A stretch of 64,000 bases of DNA. Source: Eudromia elegans (Eukaryota > Chordata > Aves > Tinamiformes > Tinamidae). The notes beneath the pieces were generated by a model. It was not told where the DNA came from. It made no database searches and saw only the letters and a list, made by a program, of their open reading frames with translations. Each line of letters begins with the position of its first letter. Position 1 is the first letter of the stretch. The translations under genes were made by a program, and so were the position numbers. The stretch covers positions 1,206,543 through 1,270,542 of the forward strand of contig PTEX01000138.1 in NCBI GenBank assembly GCA_003342815.1, given 5' to 3'. Below are positions 45,601-59,077 of the stretch, in pieces.

Positions 45601-48480
45601 AGAATGAATTCTTGTGCAACAACAATCCTAAGTTCTTGTTTCTATTACACAGAATGTATTTCAAGAAATAATACAAATGCTTCTAATATAACAAAAGGAT
45701 GGATTTAACTGCTTTAGATTCACAACCTGCAGCATCATTCAATTAAAAAAAACCCCAAATTCTTACTACATTCTCATAACAAAGTACACAATGCAATTTA
45801 TCAAAATGCCTACTCGTAAAGATAGTAATTGGTGGACTGTGCAGCAGGAACAATGTAATACTGATATCAGTGAGAACAAGAAATAATCACAGTATGGAGT
45901 GGCCTGGTAGTTTAATTTATAGGTGTTATTGTAGGAAATATTCCAGTACTGTTCACTGAATATTGGTATTTCAAAAAAAGAAAGCCGTATAGTAGAAATT
46001 GTAAAGAGAGGTAAAAATGAGTGTGTTTTTGAACTTTTTGTAGTAAGAGCTGTGAAGACAAGCAGACAATAGCCAGGTAAAATGTTCTTGAAGGTATTCT
46101 TGACTTCTTCACATAAAGATAAAAGATAGGTAGCTTCATTCTTTTCTTTCTTTTATGAAATAGAGATTAATATCATCCATTCTCTCAGCAACGAAACCTT
46201 GCATAGTCAGGTTATCGCGGAACTTAGTCTTTTTGTTGTTTGCTAGAAGACTGCTTGAATGGCTGGAGAAATTCAGTGGGGTGTCTTAAATTACCAAAAG
46301 AAAAGGAGTGTTGAAACCTACATAGAGGAGACTTTCTCCCCAAAGAGTGACAGTATTTGTTAAGCGAATGTAGACCAAAACTAGTGCTCGGTTAATAAAA
46401 TGAATTTCTTTCTCCAGTTACTGAGATATAAATTCTTTTATTTATTTATTTTAAATCATTATTGACAAAATAGTTGTTCATCAATAAAAAGTTCTATAGA
46501 AGTTACGAAAGAAAAGTCTTTTTCATTTAATGGAAAAATATACTGAACCATAAACCTGTGTTTACTTGCTTGCAAACTGCCTTTTGTACAGCATTAATTA
46601 ATTAATCTTAATCTTAAAACATCAAAGAAATTTTAAGAAGTCAAAGCACTTTTACTAATAGATTTACTTTTTTCATAGATTCATGTTATGGCATTTTTAT
46701 TGCACATACATGTCTATGAAGGCTGATAGTAAGGAGGGTAATTGGTGGAATATATGTTAGAAACAATCTAATAATGATGTTAATGAAAACAAATATTCAT
46801 AATATGGGATATATATTCCATTTTCTCTTGATCTTCACATGCCTGTTATTTTTGTTTGTATTTAGTGAAATGTCAACTGACGTCCGTGAATATGTGCCTT
46901 TGCCTTTGGACTCAGTTGTGTTTACAAGATGGAAGGGTAGATTAAAGATCATGTTTTGCTGAACTTTTAAAGAAAAAAAGAAAGGTCTTGGAGATTGTCT
47001 ATTACATGAAAATGAACACTTAGAGACTTATTTATCAGAGAAGGTTAAAAAAAAGGAATGAAGAAAGAGATTACAAAAGTAAAGCAGATGTGTAGTATCA
47101 CCTATCTGTCAAATGCTGTTGCCTCAGACCTGGAGCAGCTTCCAGATGGCACAAACAATGTGCTTTTAGAAAAGTATGCCTTTCATACCTTCCTCTTCTT
47201 CCCTGGACAGTGAGACAAGCTTCAAACCTGGTTCCAGGAAGGTAGCATGTCTTTCATGGAAGATCTGGAAGCACTGTTGGCCCGCCAAGGTTCTGCCTCC
47301 AAGCCTTGATACCTCTTTGCAACGGTGTGTGCAGGTATGTCCCTGTGTCCTACTGTAGTAACTATGGTCATAGAATAACTTTCCAAGCAGTGTCTTGGCC
47401 ATGTGTGCTGCTTGGGAGAGGTAGGCTGACTTTTTTTTGTGATATCCAGGAGCAGATGGTTATCTGAGTGGTCTGAAGTTGCAGGGTAATAATTCGCCTT
47501 GTATATATATGCACAAATAAAAACATCTAGTCCAACTGCACTTTAAATTGTTGTTAGAGTATCAAACTAATGATATATTTCTTAAGTAATTAGTAGGGCA
47601 TAACAGTGCTCTGTGGGAGTTGTAAGATAGCGTTCTTCTAAAGTACTGTACGTCAGTATTGGATGTTGATCACATTAGATTGTCCTGATAGAGGAAGAGG
47701 CATTTGTCAGGAGAGACAAACTCTTCAAAGGACAGATTGTAAAGTATGTGTTCTCTCAGTAGGCTGGAAAAATGTCAGACTGGCACAGCCACTAATCAGT
47801 TTATGCCATGCCTAAGGCTATGATTCTTTCTGTTGTCATATTCTCTTAAAACAATGAGTCATTGACACACTGCAAACATAAAAACGTGCTAAATGCTAAG
47901 GGCCATGTTTGCTCTGAGTGTTGAATACAATTTCAATAAAGAGGATTGTTAAGGCTGGAAGGTATTCTTCAACATGAGAGGAAAAAAACTTAACCTATAT
48001 TTAGGATGAGAAATGAAAAATTCTGTTAAGTAATGTCTAGGTCACCATAAAACAGGTTCTGACAACAAAACACTAAGCGATACTACCTTGCCTGGCATTG
48101 TGACTATCACAGTCATAATGTAGTTTTCCTTTCTTGTCCTTTCTTGCTGCTTGCACCCTAGATTAAAGTTTCATTTCCTCATCTCAGTGGCATAAGCAAA
48201 TAATCTGCAGGAAAAAAAGTACCTGTTTTTGTGTGGCAGGTTAGCTGAATTCATGTCCCTGGACAGTGAGATAATTTGAACAAAGTCTGTGACTTTAGTG
48301 TCTCTTTTTTTTTAATTTCTGAATGACAAAGTACAAGAATGTATGTATAGAAGTAGTATATATACAAGTAGTATGAATAGAAAATGAGGAGAAAAAAGCT
48401 CTGAGTTGCTGTACTGTCAGACCGCAGTGACAGTTGTTGTGTTCCAAACCATCCATCTTAAATCACATCAAACTGTAAAT
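42651..48480. other. No gene recognised
   Basis: AT-rich DNA with scattered short frames. A 14-C run lies at 43998-44011. A GC-richer patch around 42980-43170 contains frames without family support. If the second CpG island starts a plus-strand transcript, its downstream exons could lie here, but I cannot place them. Confidence 0.5.
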
Positions 48481-48506
48481 CTGGGAGAGAAAAAGAAGAG
48501 CTTTTT

Positions 48507-48521
48507 TCTCTCTCTCTCTCT

Positions 48522-48557
<36 letters not shown>
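48507..48557. repeat. (CT)n followed by about 33 T
   Basis: A CT dinucleotide run passing into a long T tract. It is flanked on both sides by near-identical segments of about 20 bases. Confidence 0.95.
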
Positions 48558-48825
48558 CCTAGGGAGAAAAAGAATAGCTTTTTCCCTTAAAGGTGACAGT
48601 GTCTGTGGAGCACCTTGAAATAGAAAAGGGTAAAATTTTTGTGTACATGAGTCTGAAAAAGCGCAAATAAATCTGTATTGACTACCTTAAGTGAGAACAT
48701 GTTCTGCCTTCACTGAAGTTTCTGGCAAAGCTTCCGGGAACTTTTAACTGTATATCACAAGCTAAGACGCCTCGCCGCTCTGAAAGTATCAAGTCATTTG
48801 ATTAGGTGCAAAATATGATATTTAT

Positions 48826-49528
48826 GCTGGAGAGCAGCTCTGCAGAGGAGGACTGGGGGTTCCTGGTAGACAGCAAGGAGACCATGAGCCAGCAATGTGC
48901 CCTAATGGCAAAGATGGCCCATGGTATCTCCTGGCTGCATAAGGCCCTGTGTTGCCAACAGCTCGAGGGATGTGATCTGTCCCCTCTGCTCAGGCAGCCT
49001 GGTGGGGAGGCCACATCTGGAGCACTGTGTCCAGCTCTGGCTTCCCCTGTACAAGAGAGACATGGAGCTGCTGGAGCAAGTCCAGTGAAGAGTCTAAGAT
49101 GATGAAGGGACCGGAGAGCATCTCTCATGGCGGGAAAGGCCGTGGGAGCTGGGCCTGTTCAGTCTGCAGAAGAGAAGGCTCCTCTGATCTGATCTGATCC
49201 ATGCGTGTGAGTAATACCTGAAGCGAGGGTGTCAAGAGGATGGGACCAGACTCTGCTGAGTGGTGCTCAGTGATAGGACGAGAGGTCATGGGCACAACCA
49301 GGAACATGGCAAGACTCCCCTGAACATGAGGAGAAACCTCTTTTGTGGGTGGTGACTGCTGGCGCGGGCTGTGCAGGGAGGCTGGGCGGTCGCCATCCCT
49401 GGAGGTACTTCCAGGACATGTGGTCAGGGCGCGGGGCACCCTGCTCTGGGTGCCGTGCTGGAGCAGGGCTGTTGGGATAGGTGATCTCCAGAGGTGCCTC
49501 CAACCTCATCCACTTTGTGATTCTGTGC
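48826..49528 (+). mobile_element. CR1 LINE, about 700 bp of ORF2 end plus 3' region
   Basis: It runs from GGAGAGCAGCTCTGCAGAGG (reverse-transcriptase coding part) through GCCACATCTGGAGCACTGTG and ACAAGAGAGACATGGAGCTG. The 3' part has GTGATCTCCAGAGGTGCCTC and the tail TTTGTGATTCTGTG. Several indels break the reading frame, so it is a dead 5'-truncated copy. It is the longest mobile element in the window. Confidence 0.96.
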
Positions 49529-52500
49529 TGTGGTTGGATAAAGCACAGTCAGAGGTGTGTATGAGCATACATAAAATCAAGTGTATAAAATAAAACAATT
49601 ACCAGCTCGCAATTCAGGTTACAAGATGTCATCAGTCTTATGCCTTGTGGAGTTCTACAGTGATATTTGTTCCATTTCATTGACTGCATCCACCTTGTGA
49701 AGCATGAAACTGCTCTCATGTCCCTTTTTTTGTAGAAAGGGGATGTGATATTGGCCTCTCAATGTTTTTTCTTGCTTTACTTACACTTCGTTAAAGGGTA
49801 CAATGTAGCTGTAATGAACGCTGTTCTTCCCCTTCCCTGACCTTGCCACTTCTACTTTCTCACATTTTTTATTTTCCCTGCTCTCTCACTATGTTTTCAC
49901 TCCCACCCCACCCCCAATTCATTGAAGCAAGCAATGAAAAGCAGATCAGCTAATTTCAGGGTTAAATCTGACCCTTGAACTGAAAAATTTTAATGGGTTT
50001 GTAGTTAGACCATATATCCCTGTCACAATGGACAGTCTGGAAATTTGCCAGGATTTAGTAGCCTACTAAAAGTTTTGAGAAATGTAAAATTCCCTAAGAG
50101 GTTTTAGAGACACCGTCTAATTAGGCAAAGGAAGATTGCAAGTAGGGTGTCTCTAAATTCACAGAAAAACTGAGAAATGTAGATTTTTTTTGTTTCCTGG
50201 AAAAAACAAATTTCAAATATTTATAGTATGAAAAATAGATTTTCAAGATTATCTTTTTGGTGAAACTTAAATGATGTAAATTATATGATGCATATTTTCT
50301 CTTATATTTGGAATGTGCATATATAATATTAAAATTCACATTAACCAGGCACTGTATATGTGCATCATACTGTAAGCATATATAAATACTTCTTTGATCT
50401 TAGAATACATAATTGCATTAAAAATAGGTGCCCATCAAAAACATTTGTGCATCAAAAATATTTGCCCGTTAAAGATGCAGACTGCATATGACCTAATAAT
50501 AAAACCCCCCCCCCACTTTTTAGGTCTTCCGATAAAAATTTTATCTTAGGGTGATGGATGAGGGAAAAGAAGGAAGAAAATCAGATTGTCAGTTCTGTCA
50601 TTAGAGCAAAATACTGCTATTTTTTTCAAGGACCGAGAGATGTCCAAAACATGACTAGAATCATTCTTCTCTTCTTTCAGTGATTATCCTATTAAAAGAT
50701 GATAGGAGAGTCCGCAAAGAGAGTGTAAATCTTATTTAAATTTGAGCTGATCAGATCTCTTTTTGGATAAGCAATTTATCTGGCCTGTCAAATTTTGATC
50801 TAGGCTCAAATCCAAATTTTATAATATGTAGTTTAGTTTTACAAATTATAAAATGTATTAGCTTCTCAGTGTAGTTTGGGTCTATACTCCTAACTCAGTT
50901 CTTTATCCTTCTGAGTGCATTTTTTGATGCAAAGTTTCTATTCAGCTCTATTGAATGGTCAGGTTTTGAAGCTGCAGTGAATTTAAGTCTTCTCTATGTG
51001 TAAGAATATTAATTTAGCTGTGTCAGTTATTGTTCAGAATCTTATTTCGCCATTACTTGGTGGGTAGTATCCTCACTGCCAAAATGCAGGTGCTGCTGAA
51101 AATGTTACTTGTTTGGGCTAGTGGGGCAAACAGAAAAATACTGCAGGCTGCCTTGTGCCTAAATATCTTGTTCTTTGTCTACATAAAGAGGTGCAGAGAA
51201 GTTTCACATTCTTACTTATACAACTTCTGTGTAGTTCGGTTACCTGCAGTTAAAGCAAGCTCATCCAACTTAACGGTATGGAGTTTGGCTTTCTTAAATA
51301 GCAGCAATTGATGGGTCATTGTCTCATACTGTGAATTCTTAAAATGTACTGAGAACTATCAATCTGAAGAGTTTCTGGAAAACAAAATGGCAATTTAAAC
51401 ACCAAGCATAAATTCTCCCTCTCTCTTCACTGAATAAGCTTTTGAAAAGTTAAGAGCTGCTGCAGAGATAACAAGGACTGAAGAATTTACAGCAGGTGGT
51501 ACCAACTGTGCAAGTATAGCTCCCAGCCAAAATAATCTGACAACCAGCTGTGGAGAAGCCTTGGGGATCAGAGAGCAGCTCTGCGGAAGTGAGAATAGAG
51601 GATCTGGCTCAAGTACCAAGCCCACTCCAGAAGTGCGTTATTATTCTGTCATAGTCAGTGAGAAAACCGCAGGGAATGCCATGCTAAAATTAATCCTAGT
51701 TTGTGGACCAGTTAGATTTATTCCTATCCTATAGGAAGAGGATGAGCAAGTAGCAAATACCAGATGGTGAAGAATGTATAAGATGGTGAAGGATACCAGG
51801 GGTAGCATAAAACAGAGACACTGGTGATTGATAAAGGAATTATTCCTCCTGGTATAGCACCCTGAGAAGGGCCTAGTAACTCTAGCAGATTTGTAAATAC
51901 ATTACAAAAGTCCAGGAAAAGTCATGGGTTTTATTCTGTCCAAATGCACTGTCAGGCCTTCCTCTAAGACTCTGAACTACCCTACTTACATCAGTCTTCC
52001 TTCATAGGACCTGTGTTATAGGTGTTTGTCAGACAGTTTCTCATTTCTGTGCATTTTATGATAGATTTCTTGAAGGTTAAATTATAATTCTAGAGTGGTA
52101 TGAAAGCTGTGAATAATAAACACTGGTTTGAGTAATCAAAACCAACTCAGAATTTGTATAAGTGATACAACAAAAGATGAATACTGACCTGCAACTTGTG
52201 AAAAATTGGTGAATTTATAGAGTTCAGAGAAATACTTGGATCTTGTTAAAATAGGTAGGAATGTCTTGATACAACAGTTGTCAGTATATAAATGAAAACT
52301 TTATTTTTCATCCATCTTTCTTACAGTTTTGGGAGATGTTTCTTAAGGTTCCTGAGAGGGAAGAATTATGGCTCAATTTGAGTTTAAATTTTCAATGATC
52401 ATCCTGGTTGATATGGAATGCTGGCAATAATAATTAATGTTGTTAACGTTATATCACGTTAAGTCAGTTTCTTGTATTTTTTGTGGTAATGTCAACTTTA

Positions 52501-53716
52501 CCACATTTTTTTCACTTACTGTTTATTCATTGCATGATTTTTTTTAATCTACAGGTTCAAAGATATCTCTAAAAAACCAATAGTAAAGTCTGTCATTCTT
52601 CATCAGCCTAGTGATATTTGCCAATTTAGAAATGGGTTCACATATGCTCTATCCTTGAAATGTAATAGCTCAGATGCTGGATGCAGTGCCTGTCAAGTTT
52701 AATAGAAATCTTTCCATTGACTTTGTTGAATCCTTAAAATTAGGTTTATGCTAGCAGATGTGGTTTTAAAAAAAAATAAAATAAAAGAGGATAATGGCTT
52801 TTAGTAAGGACAACGTTTTATACGTCCAAATTTTATACTCATTTCCAAATATGAAGATGTATGATCTTATTTCAGATTACCTATATTATTTGCTGTTTAC
52901 ACCTAGAAAAATGTCTGTCTTTTCCCCAGGTGGGGATTACAGTAAAAACACAAGGAAGAGCATCAGAGATACCACATAAAAATATATGGTATAGTGAACA
53001 GTCAGAAGAGCTTTCTTAGTTGCATATTCCATGGCATTTAATTAGGGGAAGAACTGCTTGGGGAGCACTGAAAGAGGAATGAACTGTTAGAAGGGGTATG
53101 ATCAAGTGAGCCTACCTTGGTTTTAGAGGATCCTGCCAGAGAGATATGTTAAGGGGAAGGATTTGAAAGACAAAAAACTGGAGTCTATAGAGATTTTATC
53201 AGACACTATTCTATTACATATAAGCAGTGCAGAAGAAAGCATGAGGAATAAAGTGATACATAATGTAGGAGGTAGTTAACTAGCTGACAAAGTGTTAAAG
53301 ATAAAAAACATTTAATGGGCTAATAAATGAAAGGATGATATATCTTTTAAAAGATCAGCTAAATAGAATAAGGTTGAATTTTGAAGTGTGTGAAAGAAAA
53401 GACTTGAATGTATGCTAAAATCTTTTTTTTTCTGGTTAACTTGTGCGCAGTGGAAAACATCGGTGGCATTCAGATCCAAGATACTGTCATTTGGTGTTTG
53501 TTTCTTTTTTACGGTAAAAAGAAACTGCAATTAAGTTTAAGTCTTGTAGGAGGTTCTAACATAGTACCTAACAGAGCATATTCATGTAGTGATGATATTT
53601 TTGGTTTCTGGGTGCCATTTTAGGTGAACTTTAGCATAGTAGAATTATCCCTTGCTGGAAAAACTAATATTTCCAGTTCATGCTTTTAGTGTTTCCTAAA
53701 AAAGAAATTTGTTTGC

Positions 53717-53738
53717 TTTTTTTTTTTTTTTTTTTTTT
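53717..53738. repeat. Poly-T tract (22 T)
   Basis: An uninterrupted T run followed by CCACCAGG. Confidence 0.9.
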
Positions 53739-56651
53739 CCACCAGGATTACCTGGTGGCAATTCTAGTGAGTGTTTCCAGTTTTATAGAGTCTGAGTCCT
53801 TCATACCACCTGCTTTCTATTAGAACTTGAACTCTAAAATTACTTGCATGCTTTCAGTAAGTTCTAACCCGTCTTGTAAGCTCTTTTTCCCCCTTAATGC
53901 ACCAGAAAGTTGATTTAATTAGGCTTCTATGAACATAATGTTTCTTGTCAGTCAACTGCCATTACTAGGGTTTTTCTTATTTAGTTTAATTCCTTCAATT
54001 TTGTGGCTTTTGATGGAATGCTATATTTTAACTATAAGTTAACTATAAGTGAGTTGCTTCTGGATGATGGAGTAATGGTGTCAGTATCACTGACTGAACT
54101 GGTGCAGAAGTGACTTGAAACTGTGTGAGAGCAACACCTGTGGTGAAAGGGGTGCTCTGAAATAGAAAGCACTGCTGGGGGATACGACTGTCAGAAGACA
54201 TCCTCGTGTGCTGAAATCTTACCCATTTAGCTTTGGAAGAATGAAAACTGGGAAGAAGTCCAAAACCCATCAAAAGCGTATCTTCCAAGCACATCTGGAA
54301 TAGCTGGATTCAAAATGGGAGGATTACATCTCAGAATAAAAATTTTGTATGAGCAGGAAGAGTGGTTCGGGGTAGGAGATGTATCATCCAACTTCCTAGC
54401 CAAAAAGTCCAAGCCTAAAAGCTGAAATCTTCATCTGAATAATGTGAACTGAGAATCTAGTCCTTACTCATATTAAATACATTGATTAATTCATAAAATT
54501 GACTTTTTTAGGGTTTTTCTTGTGCTTCAGACACAATTTCATACTATCTTTAGTCTTTCATTACAACTTAAATTAGATTTATTGTATTACCTGCAGAAAG
54601 GCAGACAGTCTGAGAGTCTTCCAACCTAAAACCATCATACAAATATAACACCTCCTCATCTCTCTGTGCCCTGCATCATTGCTTTACTCAACATTAAAGG
54701 CCTTATTCTCAGAAATTCTGGTGTTTTCAGCCCTCACTGAGTTATGACAGAAGATAAAGAGTTCTCCCTGACCCACAGTTATGCTTTGCTCTGTCAGAGA
54801 TGCTAAATGACCTGTGTTACTCCCACCTATCTTTGGATCTTCTCATCTGATATTCATTTATGCACATTTCTCCACATGCAATTCCTCTTGTTCTGCCTGT
54901 GCTGTTGCTTAAAAAAAAAAAAAAAGGTGGGTGGCAGCATTTTTGAGTAAGATACGGGGAATCCTGTGAACTGCTTTTGTATTGTTTATATTTTAAAATA
55001 TGTAAACTCAAATTTCTCTATTGCAGCTTCCAGCAGATGGAAAGAATGACTTTCAAAACCCTGTATTGTTAATATATTTAGTGGAATTGTTCATCATAGG
55101 GGTGGAACATTGAGGAATTTGGAGAAAGAAAGAAAACAAACAAACAATGGCTCATCTGGAAATCAAACTTCACTCTTTTGATAGTCTTACAGTTTCTAAA
55201 ATATGTTTGGATATGATTCAGTGTTTCCTATTTTGCACAGGAGGAAAATAACAGTTTTTGCTATGTACTTATAATAGAAGCCATTTTAATGGCATCAGTA
55301 AGTTAAAGTTGTGATAGATTAGAATATGTTAGTGCTTGAATCCCCAACTGCTTGATTATATACTCAAATTACATTCTGTGCAGCAAGCACTCTGTCTTTT
55401 AGTGTACAGAACGGTGAATGAATTGTACTATACAAATAACAAATAGAAAGCCGATCATATTTTTCAGATGTATGGTGACATGATAGGCCTAGTTACAAAC
55501 TTTGTTATATTATCAGAGATTGTCCTATTTCAGTTTCAAATGCAGTTCGTGGTCTCCTCCTCAGGAGATCAGTGAGAAATAGGACAAAAAACAGGCCCAG
55601 CAGAATGCAAGGTGGCTTGGATCTGTAGGAGAGATATGTATAGATTGAAATCTTCTGAAAATCTTTTCTGTACTAGGTGACTATCGGAGTTGAAGAAAGA
55701 ATTGTATTTCAGATTTTTTTTTTAAGTTAGAGGTGTTTGTGGACCTCACTGTCTGTATATTCTTAACTATCTGTTCCTTCTATAGCTTTTGACAACTCTT
55801 GTTAAATGAGTCTCAGCCATTTGACTCATACTATAATTAGCAAGGCTTTCATTTCTGGAAGTTCAGCACTTCAACCCAGGTCACGTTATTAATATAGCAG
55901 GTAATGTAATCTCATGGAGGAGAATTCCAGATGTGTGAATATATGACTCTTAACCAACCAGGGATTTTGCTCAATGAAGTTATAAACCTGAGCGACCCAA
56001 AACCAGACAGTATTTACATAGGTTGTGGGTAGCTCCTTCTCCAGCCAGTTCCAAATTGCAGCGTTATCAAGCCCACATGGTTTAGTAACCATGCTAGGTT
56101 TGGAGTCTCAGGACGCATAACTGCTGTGTGTCAGCTTTGTAAGCCATAATCTGCTCGGATAGCCCTCTTAGAATGTGTGGGAGATACTGTATTTTTAGTT
56201 ACACACTGAGATGATGGCCTTGGGATGAGAATTGACACCTAGGATCCAAGAAGCCATTTCAGCAATTCAGCTGAAGAGTCTTTTATAAAAACTGAATTCC
56301 AGTTAGCACTAGTGTAATTTGAAGTGTGGTATTCTTTAAAAAGAGAGGAAAAAAACCACCAAAACAACACCCTACTCTTTTAATTTGTAAGCAGTTATAT
56401 CTGGTTGCCAGTTTAGTACAAAGGAATACAAAGGTATTCATCTCTTGCTTTTCCTCAATCATTAGTTTTTATCTCACCTTTGCCAGATAGTTTACTAGCA
56501 ATACCACAGTAATTTTGGCAGAAGAGCTATTCTGCACATTCCTTTGTCATTTCTTTTTGTAGTTAATCTTTCTTAATCATCATGCTTGAGCCTCTATAAA
56601 TTAATTATCCACCCCCTATTTTTTAGATTTTATTAATGTTATTTTTTTAAA

Positions 56652-56725
56652 TAACTTAATAAACTTAATAACTTAATAAACTTAATAACTTAATAACTTA
56701 ATAACTTAATAACTTAATAAACTTA
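56652..56725. repeat. AT-rich minisatellite of ACTTAATA / ACTTAATAA units
   Basis: About nine tandem copies of an 8-9 base unit alternating between AACTTAAT and AAACTTAAT. Confidence 0.92.
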
Positions 56726-59015
56726 TTTTTTAAGTTTTATTAATATTATTAATTAAATGTTAATGCTTACACAATAAAGATATTTCTGAATGAATTGTCA
56801 AAAAAACCCCCTTAGAAATTAACTTTAATGAAAAAATCCCTATTTTTCAGAGTGCTTATGGTCTGTATATGTACATAGAGACAATATTTTGTGGCAGGTT
56901 ATGTGAAGTAATGAATTAAATAAGTCGTGCACTTGAGGTCAGTGTGCATGCAAGATAATAATCCAGGCAGCTGCTGATATTTTCTGAAGATGTTAAGCTA
57001 CCTGTCAGTGATGCTTCTTCTTTTCCCGCTATATGTTGATTTTTCCCTCCACAGTGTGTACTGCTTTGAATTTTGTCAATGGTGATACTAATTGCTTTGA
57101 CCATTTGTATGTTTTGGTAGCGTATGTTTTAATCTCTCAACTAGAAAGGGCATTTTTTGTAATGATATATCAGCTATTACTTTAAGGTTTTAAAAATAAT
57201 TACTTACAGTCCCAATCTAACCCTGTTTTAATTGTTGATTGACCTCACCTTTGCCAGACAAGTTCATAGCTCTCATGCAACTGTCCAGTATTAATATAAT
57301 CAGCTGTGCTGTTGAACACCCTTTGGTGTCTACACCAGCCAGAGAGTGATAAAATGGATTAGAATCAAAATCCTTTAATTCTTTATCTATCTGCCCTTTG
57401 CATACTTGACAGAACGATGGGCTTTTTAGTTTTTCTGCATTGTTAACAAAGTGGCTCACCTGCATGCCGGGAATCACGTGCCTGGTTCAGGGTATAGAGA
57501 ATATGTTTCCAGTTGAGTGATGTTACCACAGTTGCCTCTCATGATTATGCACATGGCAGTATTGTTTGGAGAGAAAACTGTTCCCTTAGTTATTTCCTCA
57601 TCTCCTTACAATATTAAAGCTGAAAGTTAATATTCCATCCAGTTAAATGCTGATGTTTGCAAGGAGTGTAGTTTTGTATGCCCTTAGCTTAAAAAAGGTA
57701 GACATTTTCTTTTATACCAGTTACATTTTCCAGTTGGTCCGTAGATTTAGAGTGATGTGGAGAATAAAGCAGTTCTGATATGGTGAATCTCTGGATGAAC
57801 AGCTGTAGCAACAAAACTAGAGATAGATGCACAGAAATGGGCAGGTCTGTGGTGCTACTTGGGCAGCAAGTGCCATCGATCTGGATCATTCAGGAGCAAG
57901 CTCACTTGAGGATTACTGGGGTAGTGAACTGTGCCTTCTAAAATAAAGCAGTGTAAAAGCATCGAAGTCATCAACTGAGAAGGCAACTGGAAGGATGTAA
58001 AAAAAAATTAACTATGAGGCAAATCAAGCAAATACTTAATTTTAAGAGTTGAAATCAGGAGAACAAATATTGGAGTCGCTCAGTTTTCAAAAAAGTAATG
58101 AAAATCACCAATATGCTGTGTATCTCGATCTAAGTTCTGGGTCAAATTTATTTTGGATCAAATTCAGGATTAGTGGAAAGTGGACGTGAATTCCTTGAAA
58201 GTTGGTGGAATTGTATATACTTCCACAAAATTGACTTTGTTTCAAAGATTAAAATGACTGAAGAATTCATTATGGATTGGAGAGTAAACCAAAAATCTGG
58301 CTAAACGCCCTGGGCTTGTTTGTGGAAAGCTGACTTTTATCAATAGCTAAGGGACATTTCTTAGCTTTACCAGCACCTTTTGTAAGATAATTGTTTTAGA
58401 GTTAATTGAAAGCACTTAAATTCCTTATAATTGGATATTGTGTTATCAAAACCAAATCTCATACTTGGCATTCTAGCTGGTATGTTCAATGGACAGGGTA
58501 AAGGCTAAAGAAGGACAATTTTTTAATTGGTTTTCTTGTATTAAGTTGCTTCTTCTCCTGTGTTTAGTATTTGCATTGGAAATTTTCATATGTCAATCTA
58601 TATCCCATGGATGCTAAAATACTATATAAAATGTATTATTTTTAAACAAGGAAGTATAAAAAAATTACGTTCACATCTTTTCTTATTTATTCCAGTTGAA
58701 AATGCTTGTATTTGATCATCAAATTCTGGTTTCTGCTTGACTGTTCTATAGGTGTCTGGAAGGGGTAAGTGCAGAAAAGATCCTACATCTGGGTAGCAGC
58801 TGTTAAACATTCAGCCTGTGATTTGTGGAGGGAATGAAGCATAACCCTGGGGAGAATGGAGAGTTTTCATATACTACCTGAGATATTGTTTTGACAGCCA
58901 TTCCTACATTTGTGCTATAAAAACTCTATAACTCCTTGGTAAACTTTAGCTGAGCTGGAACCTGCAGCACTTCCATGAAAAAGCAGTTTAAATGGCATGA
59001 GTGGATGCTAATGTC

Positions 59016-59077
59016 TTTGGAGAGTTTAAGAACAGAAACAGTTAAGTTTGGAGAGTTTAAGAACAGAAACAGTTTAA
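59016..59077. repeat. 31-bp tandem duplication
   Basis: TTTGGAGAGTTTAAGAACAG begins at 59016 and again at 59047. The two units are almost identical, differing near their ends (GTTAAG versus GTTTAAG). Confidence 0.93.

Noticed and set aside
46850-46964. Plus-strand segment after TTTAG reading MSTDVREYVPLPLDSVVF
   Set aside because: Possible terminal exon of a transcript from the 42 kb island, but there is no family match, no linked exon and only about 32 codons.
48806-49593. Several 80-108 codon frames
   Set aside because: They are pieces of a frame-broken CR1 LINE copy, not host genes.
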